This document shows positions 1 through 4,860 of a stretch of DNA of 6,002 bases, in pieces. Numbering within the stretch: position 1 is the first letter of the stretch; each line of letters opens with the position of its first letter. Origin of the DNA: Candidatus Curtissbacteria bacterium. Its GTDB lineage: Bacteria > Patescibacteriota > Microgenomatia > Curtissbacterales > GWA2-41-24. The notes beneath the pieces were generated by a model. It was not told the origin of the DNA. It did not search any database and saw only the letters and a program-made list of their open reading frames with translations. The stretch covers positions 1-6,002 of the forward strand of contig JACPKK010000007.1 in the NCBI GenBank assembly GCA_016187105.1, in the 5' to 3' direction. The translations under genes and the position numbers were made by a program.

Positions 1-3
1 CAA

Positions 4-18
4 TTTTTTTTTTTTTTT
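4..18. other. T15 homopolymer tract
   Basis: Fifteen consecutive T bases. On the plus strand this could be the U-tail of a terminator whose stem lies before the window, but no stem is visible, so that role is not supported. It may also be a length-variable tract or a place where assembly length is unreliable. Confidence 0.6.
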
Positions 19-35
19 GCGCCGACCCACCCAAT

Positions 36-96
36 GTTTACCCAGAGTATCGAAGGGCTTGCCCTGAATCTACCGAAGGGCTAAACTGAAGTTTAG
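36..96. repeat. Intergenic palindromic repeat element
   Basis: Three short inverted structures are packed here: GTTTA-CCC (36-43) against GGG-C-TAAAC (78-86) with one bulge, AGGGC/GCCCT (54-58/61-65), and CTAAACT/AGTTTAG (81-87/90-96) with a 2-nt loop. CGAAGGGCT occurs twice in direct orientation (51-59 and 74-82). TCGAAGG (50-56) recurs at 3633-3639 and in inverted form at 4829-4835, both in other non-coding gaps, so this looks like one member of an interspersed intergenic family. The element ends against the probable ribosome-binding site AGGAAG (95-100) of the first gene. A function in transcription or mRNA stability is possible but not shown. Confidence 0.5.
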
Positions 97-103
97 GAAG
101 ATT

Positions 104-1081
104 ATGAAAAGTATATTACTTAAATTAAGTATTGCCCTAATCAGTCTATTTTTGTCACTAACTCTAAAAACACCAGCTACAAAAGCTCAAATAAATTGCA
201 GTATATCCAAAGACGTTATTACTTCAGGCCAAGGGGCAACAATTACCTTCCACTGGCCGGGCAAACAATCAGACACTTTTACGCTTAAAGTCCAAGGACC
301 GATTAACATTACAAGAGCTAATTTAAGCCCGGATAGTGGCGGAAATATTATTCAATCCGTCAGTCCTCTCAATGAACCGGGGACATATAGATATGAATTC
401 TTCGAACAAAGTGATCCAAGCTCGGCTTACTGTAGCAGTACCTTTACTGTAATTACTACGTCAGGATCACAGGGATGTCCAGAGTTTTCTCGCTATAGCT
501 CCAACGATGTATCCAAAGGAAAATCCGTGACAGCTTTCTTTACCCCGGTAACCGGCACGGATCAGCTAAGAACAAATCCGTCATCCTACTACGTTCAAGT
601 AAATCAGAAAACATCTACGAGGCTTTCACCAGACTGGCAAGCGGAAATAGTCCCAGAAGAAAAAGGGCCGATTAGGTTATTCTTCGCTCCCAATACAGCT
701 CCTGCGCCAACACCACAACAATGTTATGATCTTCCAACCACAATAAAAATAAGTAAGTCTTCCGGCGAAAATCCCTGTAAAGACTTCGATGGTGACGGAA
801 AGATAGAATGTAAAACAGCTTTTGGTGATATCTCTACCGACCCGGGCGCTTTTGTCACAAGAATCCTCGCAGTCGCCATTGGCCTTGCCGGCGGCATTGC
901 TTTAATTTTTATGGTCATCGGCTCAATCAAAGTCCTCACCTCTTCCGGTGACCAGCAAAAATTAACCGGCGGCAAGGACATGATCGTCGCCGCCGTCTCC
1001 GGCCTGCTGTTTTTGATTTTATCCGTCCTTATATTAAGATTTATTGGTAATAATTTGCTTGGAGGTATCCCAGGTTTTTAA
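104..1081 (+). CDS. T4SS pilin-like protein 1 with two Ig-like ectodomains
   Basis: Secreted membrane protein of 325 aa. A signal peptide (residues 1-28, cleavage after TKA) is followed by two probable beta-sandwich domains. The first (about 30-118) is framed by C32 and C110 and has an Ig-like GTYRYEF strand. The second (about 124-217) is framed by C125 and C207. A short C225...C236 loop containing DFDGDGKIE resembles a calcium-binding loop. The C-terminus (about 246-325) is the pilin module: helix 1 (251-274), loop with TSSGDQQK, helix 2 (294-314). Pilin modules of this kind are usually about 100 residues, so roughly 220 residues are an added ectodomain. The DPGAFV before helix 1 matches DPSAFV in gene 4. 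The start is ATG after AGGAAG (95-100). The Ig-like call rests on Cys spacing and strand pattern and is inference; the pilin module is well supported by five neighbouring copies. Confidence 0.85.
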   Translation: MKSILLKLSIALISLFLSLTLKTPATKAQINCSISKDVITSGQGATITFHWPGKQSDTFTLKVQGPINITRANLSPDSGGNIIQSVSPLNEPGTYRYEFFEQSDPSSAYCSSTFTVITTSGSQGCPEFSRYSSNDVSKGKSVTAFFTPVTGTDQLRTNPSSYYVQVNQKTSTRLSPDWQAEIVPEEKGPIRLFFAPNTAPAPTPQQCYDLPTTIKISKSSGENPCKDFDGDGKIECKTAFGDISTDPGAFVTRILAVAIGLAGGIALIFMVIGSIKVLTSSGDQQKLTGGKDMIVAAVSGLLFLILSVLILRFIGNNLLGGIPGF

Positions 1082-1082
1082 T

Positions 1083-1820
1083 ATGACTATCTTCCGCTTG
1101 TCATTTACAGCCTTATTATTTATTACTTACTCTTTGTTATTAACGAACACCTCTGTTTTTGCTCAAACATTTGGACCAATTCCGGTTGGCGGATGCCCTT
1201 CAGGTTATACCGAAGGCGGAGGTTCATGTGTTTATACCGGCGGCGGCGGTGGTACCTTTGGACCTATTCCGACGGGCGGATGCCCACCATACTATGCGGA
1301 CAATGGTCAAAGTTCATGCCAGTACAAAGGTTTCAGCTTTGGACCTATTCCGACGGGCGGATGCCCACCTAAATACGAGGATAATAAAGCCGGTTCATGC
1401 ACGTATACGGGAATTACGCCGGCTCAACCCGGCGGCAGTCAGAACCCTCCTGCTAACTCAAATCCGGCGCCCGCGAATAATCCAAGCGGCACAACCAGTC
1501 AACCAGCCAGTACCAATACCAGTAGTTGCCAAAACTTCATTGATTGTCTAAGCAAAATAAAATCCCCGACCGATGTCAACAAGTTCCCAGACGAAAGTGG
1601 CACTATTATCCCCATTGCTCTTGGTATCGGCGGCATGCTTACGGTCGTCTTTATCATTATCTCCGGCATCCAGTTCATCACCTCCGGCGGCGACCCAAAG
1701 GGCGCAGCGGCCGCCCGCGCCCGCCTAATTTACGCCATTATCGGCTTTATCATTCTCATTCTCGCCTTTGCAGTTCTACAAATTATTGATAAACTGTTCC
1801 TAAGCTCGGGCATTGTTTAA
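1083..1820 (+). CDS. T4SS pilin-like protein 2 with Cys-rich repeats
   Basis: Secreted membrane protein of 245 aa, one base after the stop of gene 1. Residues 1-27 form a signal peptide (cleavage after VFA). Residues 30-110 contain three units of FGPIPxGGCP...Y...SCxYxG, each with two cysteines (C38/C49, C67/C79, C94/C106), suggesting small disulfide-closed modules. A Pro/Asn/Ser/Thr-rich linker follows (111-148), then C149/C155 and the pilin module: helix 1 (about 174-198), loop TSGGDPK, helix 2 (about 214-238). The frame is open back to a TTG at 1044, but the ATG at 1083 places a good signal peptide at the N-terminus. GGAGGT (1061-1066) is 16 nt away, and the closer AGGT (1072-1075) may serve instead. 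The function of the repeats is unknown; surface display or adhesion is inference. Confidence 0.85.
   Translation: MTIFRLSFTALLFITYSLLLTNTSVFAQTFGPIPVGGCPSGYTEGGGSCVYTGGGGGTFGPIPTGGCPPYYADNGQSSCQYKGFSFGPIPTGGCPPKYEDNKAGSCTYTGITPAQPGGSQNPPANSNPAPANNPSGTTSQPASTNTSSCQNFIDCLSKIKSPTDVNKFPDESGTIIPIALGIGGMLTVVFIIISGIQFITSGGDPKGAAAARARLIYAIIGFIILILAFAVLQIIDKLFLSSGIV
1170..1412 (+). repeat. Three in-frame repeats coding Cys-rich units
   Basis: Units begin at 1170, 1257 and 1338, giving periods of 87 and 81 nt (29 and 27 residues). Units 2 and 3 share 32 identical bases (1257-1288 and 1338-1369), while unit 1 has diverged at several third positions, so units 2 and 3 look like the more recent duplication. 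The rest of each unit differs between the copies except for the paired cysteines and the SCxYxG ending. Confidence 0.9.
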
Positions 1821-1886
1821 AATTGTTACATTGTTCTATTGTTAAATTGCTCTAAAACAATTTAGCAATGTAGCAATTGAGCAATC
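1821..1886 (+). repeat. Long imperfect hairpin made of 8-nt repeats
   Basis: The left arm is four tandem octamers of ATTGTT type (1821-1852) and the right arm is tandem octamers of CAATnnAG type (1858-1881) plus a further CAAT. They pair as 1822-1849 with 1858-1885 around the loop 1850-1857, giving 25 pairs and 3 mismatches over 28 positions. Four pairs are G.U if the plus strand is transcribed and would be A.C mismatches on the other strand. The hairpin fills the gap between pilin genes 2 and 3 and ends 7 nt before the ATG at 1893. There is no following T-tract, so it is not a standard terminator; mRNA processing, stability or differential expression are possible. Confidence 0.8.
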
Positions 1887-1892
1887 TAACCC

Positions 1893-2204
1893 ATGTTTAA
1901 CGCTCATGCCTTTGAAATAGGAGGGCCAAAAGGGGTCTTTCAGCCGGCCAAACTCTTTGCCGATTTCGGCAGTCTTGTTACAACCGTCATCACGCTTCTA
2001 ACTACAGTCGCCGGGGTGGTTGCTATTATTTTTATCATCATAGGCGGCATCAAAATCGTTACCGCTTCCGGCGACATGAAGAAAATCCAAGCCGCCCAAG
2101 GGACAATCCTCTATGCTATTATTGGTTTAGCCGTAACAATACTTGCATTTGTCATTTTGCAAATAGTCCAGTATTTCTTTGGCGCAAATGTCGCAATAAC
2201 TTAG
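1893..2204 (+). CDS. T4SS pilin-like protein 3, minimal form
   Basis: A 103-aa protein that is nearly only the pilin module: N-terminal stretch 1-27, helix 1 (about 29-52), loop TASGDMKK (57-64), helix 2 (about 70-96). It matches its neighbours in the GGIK...GD.K...A...I..AIIG pattern. Unlike the other five it has no recognisable signal peptide; helix 1 could act as an uncleaved signal anchor. A TAA at 1887-1889 closes the frame upstream, so ATG 1893 is the only reasonable start. No Shine-Dalgarno is seen in front of it; AGGAGG lies inside the gene (1919-1924) without a suitable start codon after it. The gene directly abuts gene 4. The role as a core filament or channel subunit is inferred from the module. 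Confidence 0.85.
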   Translation: MFNAHAFEIGGPKGVFQPAKLFADFGSLVTTVITLLTTVAGVVAIIFIIIGGIKIVTASGDMKKIQAAQGTILYAIIGLAVTILAFVILQIVQYFFGANVAIT

Positions 2205-2684
2205 ATGAAAAAGTTAATAGTTAATTTTCAATTGTTAGTTATTTTCCTAATCTCCCTATCTACTATCTACTATTTACTGTTTCCCAGTCCTTCTCTCGCC
2301 GTTGAACTCGATACCGATATACCAGGTAGCACGAGCGGTCCAAGCAAAGACTCCGGCCTTGGCAAAATCACACCGCCAGAAGGACTCGTTAAGGATGTCG
2401 GCGCCGACCCCTCTGCCTTTGTCGCCGGCCTTGTCAGAAACGGCATCAGCCTTCTTCTTATTGTCTCTTTCGTCATCGCCTTAATTTGGACGATCATCAA
2501 TGGCCTGCGCTTTATTCTGGCCAACGGTGATGAAAAAACCATTGCCTCCGCCTGGAGCCAGATTTACTGGACGTTAATTGGTATGACCGTTGTCCTGGGC
2601 GCATTTGCTATAATCAAACTAGTTGAAACATTTTTTGATGTTAGAGTCCTTTCAATTCCGTTTCAATTACCTACACCAAAATGA
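2205..2684 (+). CDS. T4SS pilin-like protein 4
   Basis: A 159-aa protein starting on the base after the TAG of gene 3, with no clear Shine-Dalgarno, so translation is probably coupled to gene 3. Residues 1-32 form a signal peptide (MKK n-region, long hydrophobic core, cleavage after SLA). A polar stretch (33-67, Gly/Ser/Pro-rich) precedes DPSAFV and the pilin module: helix 1 (80-102), loop ANGDEKT (106-112), helix 2 (121-142), then a short tail. Its loop and second helix (GDEK, LIGM, KLVETFF) are closest to gene 5, suggesting that these two are the most recent duplicates. The DNA coding for the signal peptide contains short tandem repeats (two AGTTAAT, three CTATCTA-like). Confidence 0.85.
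   Translation: MKKLIVNFQLLVIFLISLSTIYYLLFPSPSLAVELDTDIPGSTSGPSKDSGLGKITPPEGLVKDVGADPSAFVAGLVRNGISLLLIVSFVIALIWTIINGLRFILANGDEKTIASAWSQIYWTLIGMTVVLGAFAIIKLVETFFDVRVLSIPFQLPTPK
2212..2276 (+). repeat. 7-nt tandem repeats inside signal-peptide codons
   Basis: AGTTAAT occurs twice (2212-2225) and CTATCTA twice followed by CTATTTA (2256-2276). The unit length is not a multiple of three, so successive copies are read in different frames, yet all give Leu/Ile/Val/Tyr/Ser/Thr-rich sequence suitable for a signal peptide. CTATTTA is the same heptamer as in the signal-peptide region starting at 4922. Confidence 0.75.
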
Positions 2685-2702
2685 AGGAGGTGAAAAACTT
2701 TG
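2684..2702 (+). promoter_or_regulatory. Ten-base Shine-Dalgarno with TTG start
   Basis: AAGGAGGTGA (2684-2693) is fully complementary to the usual 16S rRNA 3' end and begins on the last base of the previous stop codon. The in-frame TTG at 2700 follows the GGAGG core (2686-2690) after 9 nt. No ATG or GTG in the same frame lies close by, so the ribosome site decides the TTG start of gene 5. It is by far the strongest such site in the pilin array. Confidence 0.8.
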
Positions 2703-3104
2703 TTAAGAAAAACTAAAAAGTTCATTCCCTTTGTCCTACCGGCTTTATCAATTATTGCCCCAGCATCTGTTTTTGCCCAGCAACTCGTCCCGACTGGAAC
2801 GGAGGGGTTTGCCGGATTTCCAAATGTTGGCATTGTCGATGTGATGCGCAATATTATTAGGTTCATCCTAATAGTGGCCTTCATCATCGCCTTCATCATG
2901 TTGATAGTCGGCGGTATCCGCTGGATGATGGCGGGCGGCGACGAAAAAGCGGTCGAAAAAGCCAGAGGCACCATTACATCTGCTCTAATTGGCATGGTTG
3001 TCGTTCTTGTTTCATTCGCACTGATTAAACTGGTTGAAACGTTCTTTGGCATCACCATCACATCAACCGGAAACATACAGATCCCAAGTGTTGGAACCAA
3101 ATAG
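2700..3104 (+). CDS. T4SS pilin-like protein 5
   Basis: A 134-aa protein starting at TTG. The basic n-region (RKTKK) and hydrophobic core end at VFA, giving a signal peptide of about 26 residues. A short Gly/Pro-containing segment (27-45) leads to the pilin module: helix 1 (50-72), loop MAGGDEKAVEKARG (77-90), helix 2 (92-113) and a polar tail (117-134). GDEK, the ALIGM start of helix 2 and KLVETFFG closely match gene 4. The gene lies 15 nt after gene 4 and 5 nt before gene 6, so it belongs to the same operon. The very strong ribosome site suggests that it is made in larger amounts than its neighbours and may be the major subunit; that is inference. Confidence 0.87.
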   Translation: MLRKTKKFIPFVLPALSIIAPASVFAQQLVPTGTEGFAGFPNVGIVDVMRNIIRFILIVAFIIAFIMLIVGGIRWMMAGGDEKAVEKARGTITSALIGMVVVLVSFALIKLVETFFGITITSTGNIQIPSVGTK

Positions 3105-3109
3105 TAGCT

Positions 3110-3454
3110 ATGCTTTTTGTTATACTCACGGGCATACTGCTTGATTTTTTTGCCGCGCCGGTTTACGCCCAAAGTTCCCAGCCGGCCAAAATTGGGGATG
3201 TCGTCGGCGTCCTCCAAAATATCATCAGCCTTCTGGCCCCCGCCGCCGCTATTGCCTTTTTCGTCATGCTTCTTTTCGGCGGCTATAAATTTATCACCTC
3301 CGGCGGCGACCCCAAGGCAGTCGGCAGTGCCCGCGCCACTTTGACTTATGCCATAATCGGCATAATTCTTGTTGTTGCCGCCTGGCTAATTCTCCAGCTT
3401 ATTAAAACCCTAACCGGGGCAGACGTCACGACAGTCGCCATCCCCACTAACTAA
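3110..3454 (+). CDS. T4SS pilin-like protein 6
   Basis: A 114-aa protein. The N-terminus is hydrophobic and ends in VYA (cleavage after about residue 20), but lacks the usual Lys/Arg n-region, and no alternative upstream start codon is available in frame. The mature part is almost only the pilin module: approach segment (26-35), helix 1 (about 36-58), loop TSGGDPKAVGSARA (63-76), helix 2 (about 79-100). The loop TSGGDPK is identical to that of gene 2, and helix 2 begins YAIIG in both, so these two form a related pair. No Shine-Dalgarno is seen; the start lies 5 nt after the stop of gene 5, pointing to translational coupling. It is the last pilin gene before the non-coding stretch. Confidence 0.85.
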   Translation: MLFVILTGILLDFFAAPVYAQSSQPAKIGDVVGVLQNIISLLAPAAAIAFFVMLLFGGYKFITSGGDPKAVGSARATLTYAIIGIILVVAAWLILQLIKTLTGADVTTVAIPTN

Positions 3455-3508
3455 TCAAAACTTCATTCTTGATTCCCTAAAATTCCGGTGTTAATCTAGA
3501 TATACATT

Positions 3509-3645
3509 CTTAAGCTCCGAAGTCTGTGACTCGCCTCGCTAAGCAATCGGCGAAGCGGGAATTCAGACACTGTACCGCAACCGTAATTCATAGCTATAGC
3601 TCTGAGTGAGCGTAGCGAATCGAAGAGTCGGGTCGAAGGCTTAAG
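3509..3645. repeat. MITE-like or ncRNA element with inverted ends
   Basis: The outer ends are CTTAAGC (3509-3515) and GCTTAAG (3639-3645). Inside, GACTC (3528-3532) can pair with GAGTC (3625-3629). An alternative local hairpin pairs GTCTG (3522-3526) with CAGAC (3564-3568) and TCGCC (3531-3535) with GGCGA (3549-3553). The right part carries the TCGAAGG core found in the other non-coding gaps. It could be a small non-autonomous mobile element or an RNA structure; no target-site duplication could be identified with confidence. Confidence 0.45.
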
Positions 3646-3658
3646 AAGTAAAAATCAG

Positions 3659-3714
3659 TCCTCGAGTTAAGGATATGCTTTGCCCAAGCCTTCTCGAGAC
3701 GAGGAGGTTTTTTG
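3659..3714 (+). promoter_or_regulatory. Overlapping hairpins at the ribosome site
   Basis: CTCGAG (3661-3666) can pair with CTCGAG (3693-3698), extended inside by AAGG/CCTT (3669-3672/3689-3692). Alternatively TCCTCG (3659-3664) can pair with CGAGGA (3700-3705), which would cover most of the Shine-Dalgarno GAGGAGG (3701-3707). The two pairings share bases 3661-3664 and exclude each other. Six T bases (3708-3713) follow directly, giving a terminator-like look as well. Control of the downstream gene by switching is inference. Confidence 0.5.
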
Positions 3715-4782
3715 ATGCTTGAAAGATGTCTTGCACAAGTCGAAAGAAAAGCTTTAGCCTACGATCCTTATTTTGATGTTATTGCTTACAGAAACCTTGC
3801 TCGGTCGCAAGCTTCTTTGCCACCGTATGAATACGAAAGACGAAAAAATCAGCTATACCTTCGTACCAAACACAACTTGGAAACAGAGATTGGTGAACGC
3901 CTAAAAGTTGAAATATCTCAAGTTAATTATCGACTTTTAGATTCAAAGCTCATAAGCGAGGAACATGACGAGCCCTTTGAAGAAATAGTAAGAAGAGGCC
4001 GCAACTGGCGGCTTAGAAATGGCAACCCAATCGATAGCAACCGGGAACAAGCCGAACTTGAAGGCTTCCAAAAAGCACAAAAAATACTCGCTGAAAGCAC
4101 ACCAGACACAAAAGTTGTCCTCATCTCTCCTCGTGGCTCGGATGGCTCGGACTACAAACACAACTTTTTCGATATTTACGAAAAAGACGGGGCTGAAGTC
4201 ATCACTATGTCCCGTTATGTTTCCCGAAACACTTATCAAGATTTCTGGGAACAAGCCCAAAAAATAGACCCTTCTCTTCCCACCCCAATAGGTTTATCCG
4301 ATGCCTTTTTCCTCACTCATCCTCTAATGACACTGCTGCCGAAAGAAAAAATTCTCGCAATGTTCACACGAGACCCAAAAATCCTAGACTTCGATAAATA
4401 CCGAAAAATTATCGAAGGATGCCAGGCATTCATAAAAAATTATCTACGATCCCCCAGCGAAAATACTTATAAAGCAATTATTAATCTTGCTGACGAACTA
4501 GCAGGCTACAGACAACGCCTAGATTTAAAATTGGCAAACATCGATTCCATTATCGACCACTACGCTGCCCAAACAGTGAGAACGGTTGCAACAGGATGCG
4601 GTTTCTCTGGCAATTCCAAAAGTTATAATCGCTCACCATGGTCCGTCGCCGAGTTTGGGCAAGGCCAGGAATGGTTTACGTGCCCAAAATGCCAATACAA
4701 AGCAAGCGGTCCCGTAGGCGACAGCTGCCCCAATTGCCATCTGACCAAAGAGGAATACGCCAAAGAAGCCGCTGTTTGTTGA
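3715..4782 (+). CDS. Uncharacterised protein with C-terminal zinc ribbon
   Basis: A soluble 355-aa protein that I do not recognise. It has no signal peptide or membrane segment, so it is probably cytoplasmic. Residues 1-130 are charged and mostly helical. Residues 134-165 look like a small beta region (VVLISPRG, then HNFFDIYE, then EVITMSRYV). Residues 200-290 are helical again. The C-terminus has CPKC (323-326) and CPNC (338-341) spaced by 11 residues, a classic zinc ribbon; C295 precedes it in a TGCGFSG motif. The start is ATG 3715, 7 nt after GGAGG (3703-3707), in preference to a TTG at 3712. Its GC is low at the 5' end (22 of 60 bases at 3721-3780) against 43 of 60 in a pilin-module segment (1681-1740), though other parts of the pilin genes are AT-rich too. 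It lies between the pilin array and the VirB6-like gene; it may be a cytosolic partner of the machine or an unrelated insertion. Confidence 0.85.
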   Translation: MLERCLAQVERKALAYDPYFDVIAYRNLARSQASLPPYEYERRKNQLYLRTKHNLETEIGERLKVEISQVNYRLLDSKLISEEHDEPFEEIVRRGRNWRLRNGNPIDSNREQAELEGFQKAQKILAESTPDTKVVLISPRGSDGSDYKHNFFDIYEKDGAEVITMSRYVSRNTYQDFWEQAQKIDPSLPTPIGLSDAFFLTHPLMTLLPKEKILAMFTRDPKILDFDKYRKIIEGCQAFIKNYLRSPSENTYKAIINLADELAGYRQRLDLKLANIDSIIDHYAAQTVRTVATGCGFSGNSKSYNRSPWSVAEFGQGQEWFTCPKCQYKASGPVGDSCPNCHLTKEEYAKEAAVC

Positions 4783-4799
4783 CGCCAAGTGCCAATACT

Positions 4800-4857
4800 C
4801 CTAATATGGAATTAGGCCTGCGTGAAGTCCTTCGACTTCGCTCAGGACCTTCGGCCT
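4800..4857. repeat. Inverted-repeat element before the VirB6-like gene
   Basis: Two structures share AGG at 4814-4816: CCTAAT/ATTAGG (4800-4805/4811-4816) and a longer stem pairing AGGCC (4814-4818) with GGCCT (4853-4857) and GAAG-TCCT (4824-4831) with AGGA-C-CTTC (4844-4852), with one bulged base. The loop is the motif TCGACTTCGCTC, familiar to me from repeats in CPR genomes. CCTTCGAC (4829-4836) is the inverted form of GTCGAAGG at 3632-3639. No T-tract follows, and the ATG at 4861 comes 3 nt after the stem. Confidence 0.6.
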
Positions 4858-4860
4858 GCA

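Larger units (their letters stand above)
3455..3714 (+). other. 260-nt non-coding structured leader
   Basis: No reading frame of note is present. The stretch holds a possible weak -10 (TATACA, 3501-3506) without a convincing -35, a 137-nt element bounded by inverted CTTAAGC ends, a perfect palindrome AGCTATAGCT (3592-3601), and overlapping hairpins ending at the ribosome site of the next gene. It separates the pilin operon from the zinc-ribbon gene, so the latter may have its own transcript. No terminator with a T-run is visible right after the last pilin gene. It does not match a riboswitch class known to me. Confidence 0.55.

Noticed and set aside
59..87. Promoter TTGCCC-17 nt-TAAACT before gene 1
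   Set aside because: Each box matches the consensus at only four of six positions and both lie inside repeat palindromes, so it is not distinguishable from chance.
779..811. EF-hand or dockerin domain in gene 1
   Set aside because: DFDGDGKIE fits the first part of the loop, but position 12 is Thr and there is no second motif or flanking helix pattern; kept only as a possible calcium-like loop.
1044..1085. TTG 1044 as start of pilin 2
   Set aside because: It overlaps gene 1 by 38 nt and would put 13 extra residues ahead of a well-formed signal peptide; ATG 1083 fits better.
1170..1412. CRISPR-like spaced repeat
   Set aside because: The repeats are in frame within a protein, have unequal periods and code for conserved cysteine units.
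1159..1551. Plus-strand frame overlapping pilin 2
   Set aside because: It is an out-of-frame reading of the repeat and linker region; the in-frame protein has a signal peptide, repeats and the pilin module.
2663..3217. Long minus-strand open frame (184 codons) across pilin 5
   Set aside because: It is the antisense of a well-supported pilin gene, its translation is Met/Ile/Thr-rich without domain features, and no ribosome site is seen.
3571..3578. T-box-like TGTACCGC in the leader
   Set aside because: It only loosely resembles the T-box motif, no specifier stem is evident, and the downstream gene is not an aminoacyl-tRNA synthetase or amino-acid gene.
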